This document shows positions 23,023 through 32,202 of a DNA stretch of 34,646 bases, in pieces. The translations under genes and the position numbers were made by a program. Positions within the stretch are counted from its first letter, which is position 1. Each line of letters starts with the position of its first letter. The stretch comes from an uncultured Clostridium sp. (lineage in GTDB: Bacteria; Bacillota; Clostridia; Lachnospirales; Lachnospiraceae). The notes under the pieces are model-generated. The model was not told where the DNA came from. It did not search any database and was given only the letters and a program-made list of their open reading frames with translations. Location of the stretch: NCBI GenBank assembly GCA_902496665.1, contig CABVBU010000032.1, positions 1 through 34,646 on the forward strand. The letters run 5' to 3'.

Positions 23023-23058
23023 GTGTAATAGGAAATTCCGCGTAATCTCCTATTACAC
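23023..23058. other. perfect 11-bp inverted repeat next to copy B
   Basis: GTGTAATAGGA (23023-23033) pairs perfectly with TCCTATTACAC (23048-23058). The stem is flanked by AAAAAAA on one side and TTTT on the other, and abuts the rnf terminator. Copy A of the 80-nt repeat also overlaps a GTGTAA/TTACAC inverted repeat (10617-10646), on its other side. Confidence 0.5.
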
Positions 23059-23110
23059 AAAAAAAGACCCGCCGGAAAGCATTTCTGCCTTCCGCGGGTC
23101 TTCCTTTTTT
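23059..23110. terminator. terminator of the rnf operon (bidirectional)
   Basis: GACCCGCCGGAA pairs with TTCCGCGGGTC (23066-23100, one bulge). On the minus strand seven Ts follow (23059-23065). On the plus strand TTCCTTTTTT follows. It lies 19 bases after the rnfB stop. Confidence 0.9.
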
Positions 23111-23128
23111 CTATATGTTGTTACCCAA

Positions 23129-23923
23129 TCAGATAATAACATGTGCCGGGCACTTCGCCGCGCACTTGCCGCAGCCGGTACACTTTGTGTAATCGATCAC
23201 AGCAACATTGTTATCCATATGGATCGCATCGAATTCACACTGCTTTGTGCAGAGTGTACATCCGATACAGCCTGCCTCGCAGACCTTCTTGACAGCCGGT
23301 CCTTTGTCGTGGGAGCTGCACTGTACAAGGTGGTTTGCCTTATACGGAACGAGCTCGATCAGGTGACGCGGACAAGCCTCCGCGCACTTACCACAGGCAA
23401 CGCACTTCTCCTTGTCGACAACGGCAACACCGTTTACAACATGGATCGCGTCAAACTGACATGCCTTTACACAGCTTCCGGAACCGAGACATCCGTAGTT
23501 ACATCCCTTGGAGCCGCCGCCCGGAACTGCATCTGCGATCTTGTGGCAGTCGTCAATACCATAGTAGTTATATTTCACAGTTGCCTTATCGCAGGTACCT
23601 TTACATTTTACAAATGCAACCTTCTTCTCAGCGGAACCAGCCTCAACGCCCATGATCGCAGCGATCTTTTCTCCTACCGGAGCGCCGCCGACCGGACACT
23701 GATCAACCTTTGCCTTGCCCTCTGCAATTGCTTTTGCAAGAGCGTCACAGCCTGCGTAACCGCAGCCGCCGCAGTTGTTGCCCGGAAGTTCTGCACGAAC
23801 CAGAATTTCCTTCTCGTCTACTTCTACTTTAAACTTCTCGCTGGCGATTCCAAGGAGTACGCCGATGACGATACCGACGATACCGACAACCGCTGCAGCG
23901 ATGATAATGCCTGTCATGTTCAT
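23129..23923 (-). CDS. rnfB: Rnf complex subunit B, polyferredoxin
   Basis: This 264-residue subunit is thought to take electrons from reduced ferredoxin and pass them to the rest of the Rnf complex. One N-terminal membrane anchor (about 5-27) is followed by the RnfB-type cluster domain CGGCGYAGC (51-59) with a later CP (76). Four ferredoxin-like cysteine motifs come next: CNYGCLGSGSC-KAC (141-155), CVACGKCAEACP (174-185), CIGCTLCTKQC (219-229) and CTGCGKCAAKCP (248-259). The length and number of clusters match clostridial RnfB, which is longer than the E. coli RsxB. It is the last gene of the operon, 13 bases after rnfA, with an AAGGAGG ribosome binding site. Confidence 0.96.
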   Translation of the reverse strand: MNMTGIIIAAAVVGIVGIVIGVLLGIASEKFKVEVDEKEILVRAELPGNNCGGCGYAGCDALAKAIAEGKAKVDQCPVGGAPVGEKIAAIMGVEAGSAEKKVAFVKCKGTCDKATVKYNYYGIDDCHKIADAVPGGGSKGCNYGCLGSGSCVKACQFDAIHVVNGVAVVDKEKCVACGKCAEACPRHLIELVPYKANHLVQCSSHDKGPAVKKVCEAGCIGCTLCTKQCEFDAIHMDNNVAVIDYTKCTGCGKCAAKCPAHVII

Positions 23924-23936
23924 CTCTCGTTCCTCC

Positions 23937-24512
23937 TTAAATCATTCCGGAAAATCCGAAGAGAGCGATCGACATTAAGCTTGCTGTGATCAGAACGATC
24001 GGGGATCCCTGGAAAGCGTGCGGCACATCATTGTGCTCGATCTTCTCACGGATACCTGCAAGCAGGACGATGGCGATCAGGAATCCAACGGAAATACCGA
24101 TACCGTTTACGACACTCTGAATGAAGTTGTAGCCCTTCTGTACGTTTGTCAGCGCAACACCGAGAACCGCACAGTTTGTTGTAATTAACGGGAGGTATAC
24201 GCCGAGTGCCTCATAAAGGCTTACCATGTTCTTCTTTAAGAACATCTCAACGAACTGTACCAGAGCCGCGATTACAAGGATAAATACGATCGTCTGTAAA
24301 TACTCGATATGGAGCTTTACGAGAACGAAATCATAAACAAGGCTTGTGCAGGCGGATGCGATCGTAATAACGAATACGACTGCAGCGCCCATACCAGCTG
24401 CTGTCTCTGTTTTCTTGGATACACCAAGGAACGGGCAAAGACCGAGGAACTGGCTTAAAACAACGTTATTCACCAGGGCAGAACCGATGGCGATCAATAA
24501 AAGTTCTTTCAT
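23937..24512 (-). CDS. rnfA: Rnf complex subunit A, membrane protein
   Basis: This 191-residue integral membrane protein has six predicted helices, and is part of the electron and ion path of the Rnf complex. FLGLCPFLGVSKKTETAAGM and LITTNCAVLGVAL carry the two conserved cysteines that, together with the matching pair in RnfE, bind an intramembrane [2Fe-2S] cluster. The sequence is complete and of normal length. It lies 15 bases after rnfE and 13 before rnfB. Confidence 0.96.
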   Translation of the reverse strand: MKELLLIAIGSALVNNVVLSQFLGLCPFLGVSKKTETAAGMGAAVVFVITIASACTSLVYDFVLVKLHIEYLQTIVFILVIAALVQFVEMFLKKNMVSLYEALGVYLPLITTNCAVLGVALTNVQKGYNFIQSVVNGIGISVGFLIAIVLLAGIREKIEHNDVPHAFQGSPIVLITASLMSIALFGFSGMI

Positions 24513-24527
24513 TTCTCCATTTCCTCC

Positions 24528-25361
24528 TTAATTTTCTTTGCCGGCGTTTGCTGCTTCAGTCTTAGCTGCCTCTGCCGCTTTTGCAGCCTCAGCTGCCTTC
24601 TTAGCTGCGAGAGCCTTCTCTGCTGCTGCCTTCTTTGCTGCCGCTGCGGCTGCTGCCTCCTCTGCCTTCTTCTCAGCAAGAGCAGCATGGTTTGTCATGC
24701 TGACACAGCCTGCACAGCTTGCGCAGTTACCGCCGCATACAAGGTCAGACTTCGGTGCGTCACCGTTGGTCGCGCATGGAAGGCGGAGCTTGTTCTGGAT
24801 CGCGGAAAGCATAGCCAGAGTGAACAGAGCACCCGGTGCAAGGATGATGATGGAAATGTGGTAAGCTTCCGGAATAATAGTGTGTCCGAAGATCGCACCT
24901 GCACCGAAGAACTCACGGCACATACCGATGACGGTAAGGGAAAGAGAGAAACCAAGTCCCATACCAAGACCATCGAAGAAAGATTCAACCGGACCGTTTT
25001 TGCAGGCATATGCCTCTGCACGGCCAAGGATGATACAGTTAACAACGATAAGCGGGATATAAATACCCAAAGATGCATACAGGGACGGAACATAACCCTG
25101 CATTAAGAGCTGTACGACTGTAACCAGGCTGGCTACGACTACGATGAAGGCCGGAATACGGACTCTGTCCGGAATGATCTTACGCAGTGCGGAAATCAGC
25201 AGGTTGGAAAACATCAGTACGGCTGTTGTGGAAAGTCCCATGCCGAGACCGTTGATGGCGGATGTTGTCGTCGCAAGAGTCGGACACATACCTAACATCA
25301 GGATGAAGGTTGGGTTTTCCTTGATAATACCGTTATATAAACGTTCTACGCATTTATTCAT
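24528..25361 (-). CDS. rnfE: Rnf complex subunit E with an unusual cysteine-rich, Ala/Lys-rich tail
   Basis: Residues 1 to about 195 are a normal RnfE membrane subunit, a paralogue of RnfA, with the conserved cysteines in LGMCPTLATT and IVVNCIILGRAEAYA. The protein then continues for about 80 residues more than the typical subunit. First comes a cluster C209-x3-C213-x2-C216-x2-C219 (CGGNCASCAGC). Then, from about 225 to 272, comes a helix-like run made almost only of Ala, Lys and Glu. The cluster could bind a metal or an iron-sulfur centre, and the tail would lie on the cytoplasmic side if it follows the last helix in the usual topology. Both points are inference. The reading frame is intact and spacing to neighbours is normal, so this is not a frameshift. 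The low-complexity tail should be checked for length variation. Confidence 0.94.
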   Translation of the reverse strand: MNKCVERLYNGIIKENPTFILMLGMCPTLATTTSAINGLGMGLSTTAVLMFSNLLISALRKIIPDRVRIPAFIVVVASLVTVVQLLMQGYVPSLYASLGIYIPLIVVNCIILGRAEAYACKNGPVESFFDGLGMGLGFSLSLTVIGMCREFFGAGAIFGHTIIPEAYHISIIILAPGALFTLAMLSAIQNKLRLPCATNGDAPKSDLVCGGNCASCAGCVSMTNHAALAEKKAEEAAAAAAAKKAAAEKALAAKKAAEAAKAAEAAKTEAANAGKEN

Positions 25362-25374
25362 GAATGCCCACCTC

Positions 25375-25992
25375 CTAGTTTAAGCAGTTATGCAGATAGT
25401 ATAAAGCTGCATTGACTGCGTTTGTTGTAGCGTTTGATGTAATGGTGGCACCGCTGATGGCATTGATCTCAGTGTCGGACGCAGAACCGGATTTTGTTAC
25501 GCTTAAGCTCTCGCAGTTCTTGCCAACGTACTGATTTCTGTAGTCATCATCTTTCGCCTTTAAGCCAAGACCAGGAGTATCGCTTGTCTCACGGATACCA
25601 ACACCTGTGATGGTGCCGTCTGCATCAAAGCCGATGGAGAGCTTGACAGCTCCGCCGTAGGAGTCGTTGGACAGGGAGTTGATCACGTGTCCCACTACTT
25701 CTCCGCCTGCGTTCTTTGCCTCGAGAACGGACTCGATTGCAACACCGCCGAAGCCGAGGTTTGCGATCTCGTCTGCTGTCTCAGCGATCTTTTCTGTAGA
25801 ACCTTCCACGTCATCGAAGCTCTCTGCCTCCGGAAGGACCTGTTTGTAGGTTGCATTGTTGGCTGCGATGGTAGCCGCCTCGATCGGAGCTTTCGTCACA
25901 TCATAGACAACACCGAGACATAAACCGGAAACCAGGGTGATCGCAAAAAGGATCAGGGCATCTTTCATAAATCCAGACTTACTTGCTGCCAT
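25375..25992 (-). CDS. rnfG: Rnf complex subunit G, covalent FMN subunit
   Basis: This 205-residue subunit has one N-terminal membrane helix (about 10-30) and an outward-facing domain that carries covalently bound FMN. The flavin attachment motif is SGATIT (180-185), and the acceptor is a threonine in it. GVGIRETSDTPGLGLKAKDD (130-149) is the conserved RnfG/NqrC region. The start overlaps the end of rnfD by 14 bases, which implies translational coupling. Length is normal. Confidence 0.96.
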   Translation of the reverse strand: MAASKSGFMKDALILFAITLVSGLCLGVVYDVTKAPIEAATIAANNATYKQVLPEAESFDDVEGSTEKIAETADEIANLGFGGVAIESVLEAKNAGGEVVGHVINSLSNDSYGGAVKLSIGFDADGTITGVGIRETSDTPGLGLKAKDDDYRNQYVGKNCESLSVTKSGSASDTEINAISGATITSNATTNAVNAALYYLHNCLN

Positions 25993-26923
25993 TTTTCTTA
26001 CCCCCTTTTCCGAATGCTGTCGGGAGAGTTACCTTCTCAATCAACGGAACAAGCATGTTGCAGAAGATGATCGCGTAAGAAACGCCCTCTGCACCGCTTC
26101 CGAAGATACGGAACAGTCCTGTTAAAATACCAAGGCAGATACCGAATACGATCTGTCCTTTTGCAGTGATTGGGCTTGTTACATAGTCGGTAGCCATGAA
26201 GAATGCACCGAAGATCAGTCCGCCGCCGCAAACCTCTGCGAGCACGTAGTTAATATTGTGCTGGCCGAAGATAAATGCGAATACTGCGAAGGAAAGGATG
26301 TATGCTGCCGGGATGCGGATCGTAATTACTTTCTTAACGAGCAGGTAAGCTGCACCGATCAGAAGAGCAATCACAGAAACCTCACCGATGGTTCCCGGGA
26401 TCTTACCGATAAACATAGCTGCAAGATCATATGTATCACCGGCTTTGATTGCTGCAAGAGGAGTTGCACTCGCAACTGCGTCTGTTACCGGGTCTGTGAA
26501 CTTTGTCATAGCCTGTGCAAAGGAGATCAGCATAAAGCATCTTGCTGCCAGAGCCGGGTTCATCCAGTTCTGACCAAGTCCGCCGTAAAGCTGTTTTACG
26601 ACGATGATCGCGAATACACCGCCAAGGATCGGCATCCATAACGGAATTGCCGGCGGCATATTTAAGCCTAAGATCATACCTGTGACAAGGGCACTGCCGT
26701 CACTGATGGTAATCGGCTTGTGCATCAGTGTCTCAAAAAGATACTCACTGAGTACACAGGAAAGAACCGTTGCAACAACAACGATAAGGGAATAGATACC
26801 GAACTGCATCACGCCCCAGATCGTAGCCGGAAGCATTGCGATCGCCACATCGTACATTAAGTTCTTTGTGGAAACACCGCAGCGTACGTGAGGGGATGAT
26901 GATACGTTTAATAATTTACTCAT
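25979..26923 (-). CDS. rnfD: Rnf complex subunit D, membrane flavoprotein
   Basis: This 314-residue integral membrane protein of the NqrB/RnfD family has about nine or ten hydrophobic helices and takes part in ion transport. SSPHVRCGVSTKNLMYDVAI at the N-terminus and GLGQNWMNPALAARCFMLIS are family hallmarks. ASATPLAA near residue 150 corresponds to the region where FMN is attached in RnfD and NqrB. The gene starts 12 bases after rnfC and overlaps rnfG. Confidence 0.96.
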   Translation of the reverse strand: MSKLLNVSSSPHVRCGVSTKNLMYDVAIAMLPATIWGVMQFGIYSLIVVVATVLSCVLSEYLFETLMHKPITISDGSALVTGMILGLNMPPAIPLWMPILGGVFAIIVVKQLYGGLGQNWMNPALAARCFMLISFAQAMTKFTDPVTDAVASATPLAAIKAGDTYDLAAMFIGKIPGTIGEVSVIALLIGAAYLLVKKVITIRIPAAYILSFAVFAFIFGQHNINYVLAEVCGGGLIFGAFFMATDYVTSPITAKGQIVFGICLGILTGLFRIFGSGAEGVSYAIIFCNMLVPLIEKVTLPTAFGKGGKKNGSK

Positions 26924-26935
26924 TTGTCACACCTC

Positions 26936-28264
26936 CTACGCTTTCTTTCTTCTGGCTGCCATGACAGCTTTACGCATCTCTTTGAATGCCTGTGTCAGCG
27001 GTCTGTGTGCAGGGCAGATGAAAGTACAGGAGCCGCATTCGCAGCACTCCATACCATTTAACTTTTCAAATAAGGCAAGATCATTTCTCTCAGCAGCACC
27101 CATCATGATCTGCGGAACGATATGTTCCGGACATACGTCGATGCAGCGTCCGCAGCGGATACACGGGGACTCCGGATTTGCGGCAACCTGGTCTTTTGTG
27201 AAGCAGGTAAGCGCAGAGGAGTTCTTCATTACCGGAATATCCAGAGAGAACAATGCCTGTCCCATCATAGGACCACCGGAGATCATCTTCTCCGGCTCTT
27301 CCTTAAAGCCGCCTGCAGCTTCAAGGATCTCGCGGTAGCACATACCAAGCGGAACCTGGAAGTTCTGCGGGTTTGCGACAGCGTCACCGGTAACCGTGAT
27401 GATCTTGCGGATCAGCGGTGTGCTCTCACAGACTGCGTTATAAATGGAAATAACGGTGTCTACGTTATCTACGATACAGCCAGCGTCTGCCGGAAGCATC
27501 GCGGAGCTGATCTCACGTCCGCCTGTTACAGCGTAGATCAGGAAACGCTCGCCGCCCTGCGGGTACTTTGTCTTCAACGGACATACCGAGATCTTCGGCT
27601 CGTCCTTTACGAGACCCTCCAGAAGCTTGATCGCCTCCGGCTTGTTCTCCTCGATTCCGATCACGCCTTTCGCGTTCGGGAACATGCTTAACATGACTTT
27701 GATGCCGCCGATCAGTCTTTCCGGCTGCTCCATCATCAGGCGATAGTCACTTGTAAGATACGGCTCACACTCGGCCGCGTTTACGATAATGTGATCAATC
27801 GCATTGTCATCCTTCGGTGCAAGTTTTACGTTGGTCGGGAAACCTGCGCCGCCGAGACCTACGATACCGGCTTCTTTTACGATATTCCGGATCTCTTCCT
27901 TGGAAAGTTTTGTGTAATCGCGTTTTTCGCCAAAACCTTCGATTGCTGTGTACTCGTTATCGTTCTCAACGATAATGGACTGTACGATTGCTCCGTTCGC
28001 AACCAGACGCGGTTCGATTCCCTTTACTGTACCGGATACGGAACAGATAACATTTGCGGAAATGAAGCCGCCTGCTTCAGCGATCTTCTGGCCAACCAGG
28101 ACCTTGTCACCCTTGGCAACAAGCGGTTTCGCCGGAGCACCGATATGCTGGGAGAGAGGATAAACCAGCTCACCCTTCGGCTGGATCACCTGAATCGGCT
28201 TATCTGCGGACAGTTCTTTTCCCTCATAAGGATGAACGCCGCCTATAAATGTGCTCAGACCCAT
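26936..28264 (-). CDS. rnfC: Rnf complex subunit C, NADH-binding iron-sulfur protein
   Basis: This 442-residue peripheral subunit exchanges electrons with NAD+/NADH. The N-terminal part contains a lipoyl-like fold region. GLGGAGFPTNVKL (136-148) and the following E-rich segment resemble the FMN/NADH-binding fold of complex I NuoF. Two [4Fe-4S] motifs lie near the C-terminus: CIRCGRCIDVCP (368-379) and CCECGSCTFICP (407-418). It is the first gene of the rnfCDGEAB operon. The ATG at 28264 follows GAAGG, and a TTGTAG-17-TATACT promoter lies 50 bases upstream. The gene order is that of Clostridia and Acetobacterium, where Rnf couples ferredoxin oxidation to Na+ or H+ export. Confidence 0.96.
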   Translation of the reverse strand: MGLSTFIGGVHPYEGKELSADKPIQVIQPKGELVYPLSQHIGAPAKPLVAKGDKVLVGQKIAEAGGFISANVICSVSGTVKGIEPRLVANGAIVQSIIVENDNEYTAIEGFGEKRDYTKLSKEEIRNIVKEAGIVGLGGAGFPTNVKLAPKDDNAIDHIIVNAAECEPYLTSDYRLMMEQPERLIGGIKVMLSMFPNAKGVIGIEENKPEAIKLLEGLVKDEPKISVCPLKTKYPQGGERFLIYAVTGGREISSAMLPADAGCIVDNVDTVISIYNAVCESTPLIRKIITVTGDAVANPQNFQVPLGMCYREILEAAGGFKEEPEKMISGGPMMGQALFSLDIPVMKNSSALTCFTKDQVAANPESPCIRCGRCIDVCPEHIVPQIMMGAAERNDLALFEKLNGMECCECGSCTFICPAHRPLTQAFKEMRKAVMAARRKKA

Positions 28265-28311
28265 TTAACAAACCTTCTTTCTATAAAATTTCATAGTACC
28301 CATCACCTCGT

Positions 28312-28340
28312 AGTATAGCATATTTGGAATTTTTCTACAA
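28312..28340 (-). promoter_or_regulatory. promoter of the rnf operon
   Basis: On the minus strand: -35 TTGTAG (28335-28340), a 17-base spacer, and -10 TATACT (28312-28317). Confidence 0.65.
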
Positions 28341-28446
28341 TTGGAAATCGGTTAACTTTTTAACGGAAATGGCCGTTTTCGGCGTTTGTATCAAAAAAAA
28401 AACAAAAATAAGGCGGGAAACCGCTTAAGAAAATGAAGTTTTCAAC

Positions 28447-28480
28447 AAAAAAAGCGGACAGAAACCGCGATTCCGTCCAC
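28447..28480 (-). terminator. terminator of the efflux operon
   Basis: On the minus strand GTGGACGGAA pairs with TTTCTGTCCGC (28454-28480, two imperfections) and is followed by seven Ts (28447-28453). A second, shorter GCGG-TTTC-CCGC hairpin with TTATTTTTG follows at about 28404-28418, which may back it up. Confidence 0.85.
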
Positions 28481-28506
28481 TTTTTTCCATTTTCTGTTAG
28501 TTTTTA

Positions 28507-30387
28507 CTAATTTAATTCAGCCCTACCTGTATACAATCGGTAATAACGTCCTTTTTCTTTCAGGAGATCCTCATGATCACCGCGCTCGATGATCTCTCCG
28601 TTCTCCAGAACCATGATGGCATTGGCATTGCGCACGGTGGAGAGGCGGTGGGCGATCACAAAGGTAGTCCGTTCAGCCATCAGACGGTCCATGCCCTGCT
28701 CGATGTGCTTTTCCGTTCTCGTATCGACAGAGCTCGTCGCCTCATCGAGGATCAGGATCGGTGCCTTCGATACCGCCGCCCGCGCGATATTTAAGAGCTG
28801 TCTCTGTCCCTGGCTTAAGTTCGCGCCATCGCTCTCAAGAACAGTGTCATAACCCTTCGGAAGCCGCATGATAAAGGAATGGGCAGATGCCATCTTCGCC
28901 GCCTGAACGACCTCCTCGTCGGTGGCGTCAAGCCTTCCGTAGCGGATATTTTCCATGACCGTTCCCGTAAACAGGTGGGTATCCTGAAGCACCATGGCGA
29001 TGTGGCGGCGCAGCTCATCCCGCTTAATATGGCGGATATCAATGCCGTCGATGGTGATGGTCCCGCTCTGGATATCATAGAACCGGTTGATGAGGTTCGT
29101 GATCGTCGTCTTCCCGGCTCCCGTGGAACCCACGAAGGCGATCTTCTGTCCCGGCTTCGCGTAGAGGCTGATATCCTTTAAGATGACCTTGTCCGGGTTG
29201 TAGCCGAAGGTCACATGATCTAATACCACTTCCCCGTGCATGCCGTCCATGGACACTGCGTCCTTATCATCCGCCTCCTCCGGCTCCTCATCCATCACGG
29301 AGAACACGCGCTCCGCCCCGGCGAGGGCTGAGAACACGTTGGAGACCTGCATGGAGATCTCGTTGATCGGCCTTGAGAACTGTCTCGAAAAGTTCAGGAA
29401 TACCGTGAGCCCGCCGACATCGAAATTTTTCACCACACAGAGGATCCCGCCGATGCACGCCGTCAGGGAATAGTTGACCTGACTTAAGTTGTTCATCACC
29501 GGTCCCATCATGCCTCCAAGGAATTGGGCACGGATCTGCTTTTCGCGGAGATCCCTGTTTAATATATCAAATTCCTCCTCCGCGATCTCCTCATGGCAGA
29601 AGACTTTTACTACCTTCTGTCCGGTGATGGTCTCCTCAATGTATCCGTTTAAGGCACCGAGAGCCGACTGCTGGGCGCTGAAGTATTTCTGGCTCCGCTT
29701 CGCGACCTCTCCGCCGGCCCGCAGCATTAACGGGATCATGATCAGGGTCACGGCTGTCAGCCAGATATTCGTGTAGAGCATGAGGAACAGGGTTCCGATG
29801 ATGCTTAAGGTTCCGGAAAAGAGCTGCACAAGAGTACTGCTCAGCATATTTCCGATGGTGTCCACGTCGTTTGTGAAGCGGCTCATCAGATCGCCGTTGG
29901 AGTTTGTATCATAAAATCTCACCGGAAGCTTCTGCATCTTTGTAAAAAGGTCTGTCCGGATCCGCACAAGGGCGCCCTGGGCCACCTCTAACATCAGTCG
30001 TGACTGGAGGTAATTTGCGATAACCCCCAGAAGATAGACGCACGCCATCGCAGTCAGCCCTTTAAAAAGTCCTGCCACATTGCCGGGACTTCCGTCCGGC
30101 GGTGCAATAAATCGGTTGATGATCGGGCGCAGCATATAGGAACCGGTCAGTGTCGCCACCGTATTTACAATGACGCAGAAAAACGCGATTCCCATCCGGA
30201 ACCTGTCCGCCTCCAGATAGGACATCAGACGCTTTAAGGCCGCTCCTGTGCTCTTTGGGCGTCCTCCGCCTCTGGGAGCCCCCGGTCCCGGTCCTCTTCC
30301 CATTCCTCTTCTTTTTGGTGCGGCTGCCACGCGTCCGGCATATCGCTTTTTCAGGCTCGCCTCACGGTCTGCTCTCGTGACGCTCAT
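28507..30387 (-). CDS. ABC exporter half-transporter with canonical ATPase site motifs
   Basis: This 626-residue protein has a six-helix ABC exporter membrane domain (about 60-350) fused to an ATPase domain. Walker A is GSTGAGKTT (420-428), signature LSQGQRQ (524-530), Walker B ILILDEA (544-550) with the catalytic Glu, and the switch histidine is H580. The first 50 residues are an extra Arg/Gly/Pro-rich, strongly basic cytoplasmic extension (RRGMGRGPGPGAPRGGGRPK). It overlaps the preceding ABC gene by four bases (ATGA), so the two are made together and should form a heterodimer. The family exports drugs, lipids or peptides. Pairing with a MATE pump suggests multidrug export. Confidence 0.92.
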   Translation of the reverse strand: MSVTRADREASLKKRYAGRVAAAPKRRGMGRGPGPGAPRGGGRPKSTGAALKRLMSYLEADRFRMGIAFFCVIVNTVATLTGSYMLRPIINRFIAPPDGSPGNVAGLFKGLTAMACVYLLGVIANYLQSRLMLEVAQGALVRIRTDLFTKMQKLPVRFYDTNSNGDLMSRFTNDVDTIGNMLSSTLVQLFSGTLSIIGTLFLMLYTNIWLTAVTLIMIPLMLRAGGEVAKRSQKYFSAQQSALGALNGYIEETITGQKVVKVFCHEEIAEEEFDILNRDLREKQIRAQFLGGMMGPVMNNLSQVNYSLTACIGGILCVVKNFDVGGLTVFLNFSRQFSRPINEISMQVSNVFSALAGAERVFSVMDEEPEEADDKDAVSMDGMHGEVVLDHVTFGYNPDKVILKDISLYAKPGQKIAFVGSTGAGKTTITNLINRFYDIQSGTITIDGIDIRHIKRDELRRHIAMVLQDTHLFTGTVMENIRYGRLDATDEEVVQAAKMASAHSFIMRLPKGYDTVLESDGANLSQGQRQLLNIARAAVSKAPILILDEATSSVDTRTEKHIEQGMDRLMAERTTFVIAHRLSTVRNANAIMVLENGEIIERGDHEDLLKEKGRYYRLYTGRAELN

Positions 30388-32144
30388 ACTGCCGCCTCCT
30401 CTCCCGCCCCGATGGACTTATTTCCGATCTGGGTCGTATAGATCTCCCTGTATGCCTCACAGGTCTTTAAAAGCTCTTCATGGGTTCCGTGACCGATGAT
30501 CTTTCCGTCCTCCAGTACCAAAATCTGGTCCGCCTCCTGAACGGAGGAGATCCTCTGGGCGATGATGATCTTTGTGGTATCCTTGAGATCATGATAGAGA
30601 CTCTCCCGGATCTTTGCCTCCGTCGCCGTGTCAACAGCGCTGGTGGAATCATCAAGGATCAGGATCTTCGGGCGCTTTAAGAGTGCTCTCGCGATACAGA
30701 GACGCTGTTTCTGACCGCCGGAGACGTTGACGCCGCCCTGACCCATCTCGGTGTCGTACCCGTTTTTGAAGGTCTTAACGAAGGGATCTGCCTGAGCGCT
30801 CTCCGAGAACCGGATCACATCCTCCATCGGCGCGTCCTCATTTCCCCATCGGAGATTTTCCTCAATCGTTCCCGAGAAGAGGACATTTTTCTGGAGGACC
30901 ATGCCGACACCCTCACGCAGGTGTTTTAAAGAGTAATCCTTGACATTCACGCCGTCGACAAGGACTTCGCCTCCGGTCACGTCATAGAGTCTCGGGATCA
31001 GCTGCACGAGGGAGGTCTTTCCGCTTCCCGTGGAGCCGATGATCCCAATGGTCTGTCCCGGCTCTGCCGTGAAGGAGATCCCTTCCAGGACGAGATCCTT
31101 TCTTCCGTTCTCTCCGCTGTAGCCGAAGCTTACATCCTTAAATTCCACACGGCCTTCCGTGACTTTTTTATCCTTGTTTTCCGCGTTGTCATCATTTAAG
31201 ACGATCTCCGTGTCGAAGATCTCATTGATCCGCTTCATGGACGCGCTGGCACGGGAGCTCTGTAAGAATACCATGGAAAGCATCATGAGGGACATCAGGA
31301 TCTGCACGATATACGTTGTAAACGCAGTGAGGTCACCCACCGGCATATTTCCAGCAATGATGATATTTCCGCCATACCAGACGACAGCCAGTGTCGTCAC
31401 GTTCATGGCAAACATCATCACCGGCATCGTGGTGATCACGATCCGCAGGGCCCGGAGGCTGCTCTCTTTTAAGTCTCGGTTCAGTCTGCTGAATTTTTCG
31501 ATCTCATGATCTTCCCGGACAAAGGATTTGACCACACGGACATTCGTCAGGGATTCCTGGATCCCGGAATTCAAACGGTCCAGTTTCCTCTGCATCTCCC
31601 CAAAGCGCGGGAATGCTGTCTTTAAGATCAGAATGATCGCCGTGAGGAGAACCGGGATCACGATGAGGATAACGACCGCAAGACGACGGTTCATCAAAAA
31701 GGCCATGATCAGGGCGCCGAGAAACATTCCGGGAGCCCTGAGCGCCATACGGAGTCCCATCATCAGGACGTTCTGGACCTGCTGGACATCGTTCGTGAGT
31801 CTCGTAACGAGGGAGCCGGTGCTGTAGCCGTCAATGTTCTCGAAGGAGAACTGCTGGACCTTTTGGAACAGATCATTTCTCATGTCACTGGTGAAGGAAA
31901 TGGAGGCCTTTGCGGAAAAATAAGCGCCAAGGATCCCGCCTACCGCCATAAAGAGGACGGTCAGTACCATCAGGGCCCCCATCTTTCCGATATAGGCGAG
32001 ATTCCGGTCCGCAACGCCGTTGTTGATGATCATGGACATAAATTTCGGGAGCATGATCTCTCCCGCCACATCAGTGAGCATCATCAGCGGACCGATCACG
32101 AAGGCGCTGAGATAGGGGGTGATATATTTTTTGTATCGTTTCAA
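30384..32144 (-). CDS. ABC exporter half-transporter with degenerate ATPase motifs
   Basis: This 586-residue exporter subunit has a membrane domain (about 10-300) and an ATPase domain. Walker A is GSTGSGKTS (370-378) and the signature VSGGQKQ (474-480). Walker B is ILILDDS (494-500), with Asp499 where the catalytic Glu is expected. The switch residue is Gln530 (IIIAQRIS) instead of His. These two changes mark the non-hydrolysing site of heterodimeric exporters of the BmrCD/TM287-288 type. The partner is the next gene. The start is TTG at 32144 with AAGGAAG upstream, and no ATG fits the conserved N-terminus. It starts 58 bases after the MATE gene in the same direction. Confidence 0.92.
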   Translation of the reverse strand: MKRYKKYITPYLSAFVIGPLMMLTDVAGEIMLPKFMSMIINNGVADRNLAYIGKMGALMVLTVLFMAVGGILGAYFSAKASISFTSDMRNDLFQKVQQFSFENIDGYSTGSLVTRLTNDVQQVQNVLMMGLRMALRAPGMFLGALIMAFLMNRRLAVVILIVIPVLLTAIILILKTAFPRFGEMQRKLDRLNSGIQESLTNVRVVKSFVREDHEIEKFSRLNRDLKESSLRALRIVITTMPVMMFAMNVTTLAVVWYGGNIIIAGNMPVGDLTAFTTYIVQILMSLMMLSMVFLQSSRASASMKRINEIFDTEIVLNDDNAENKDKKVTEGRVEFKDVSFGYSGENGRKDLVLEGISFTAEPGQTIGIIGSTGSGKTSLVQLIPRLYDVTGGEVLVDGVNVKDYSLKHLREGVGMVLQKNVLFSGTIEENLRWGNEDAPMEDVIRFSESAQADPFVKTFKNGYDTEMGQGGVNVSGGQKQRLCIARALLKRPKILILDDSTSAVDTATEAKIRESLYHDLKDTTKIIIAQRISSVQEADQILVLEDGKIIGHGTHEELLKTCEAYREIYTTQIGNKSIGAGEEAAV

Positions 32145-32202
32145 TTCTGTTGCTTCCTTTCTGGTCAGATCTGCATTCGTCGGGTTCTTCCGGTGCTGTT
32201 TA

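Noticed and set aside
23021..23989. 322-codon plus-strand open frame opposite rnfB
   Set aside because: It is Cys/Thr-rich only because it is antisense to the cysteine-rich rnfB, and it runs through the rnf terminator.
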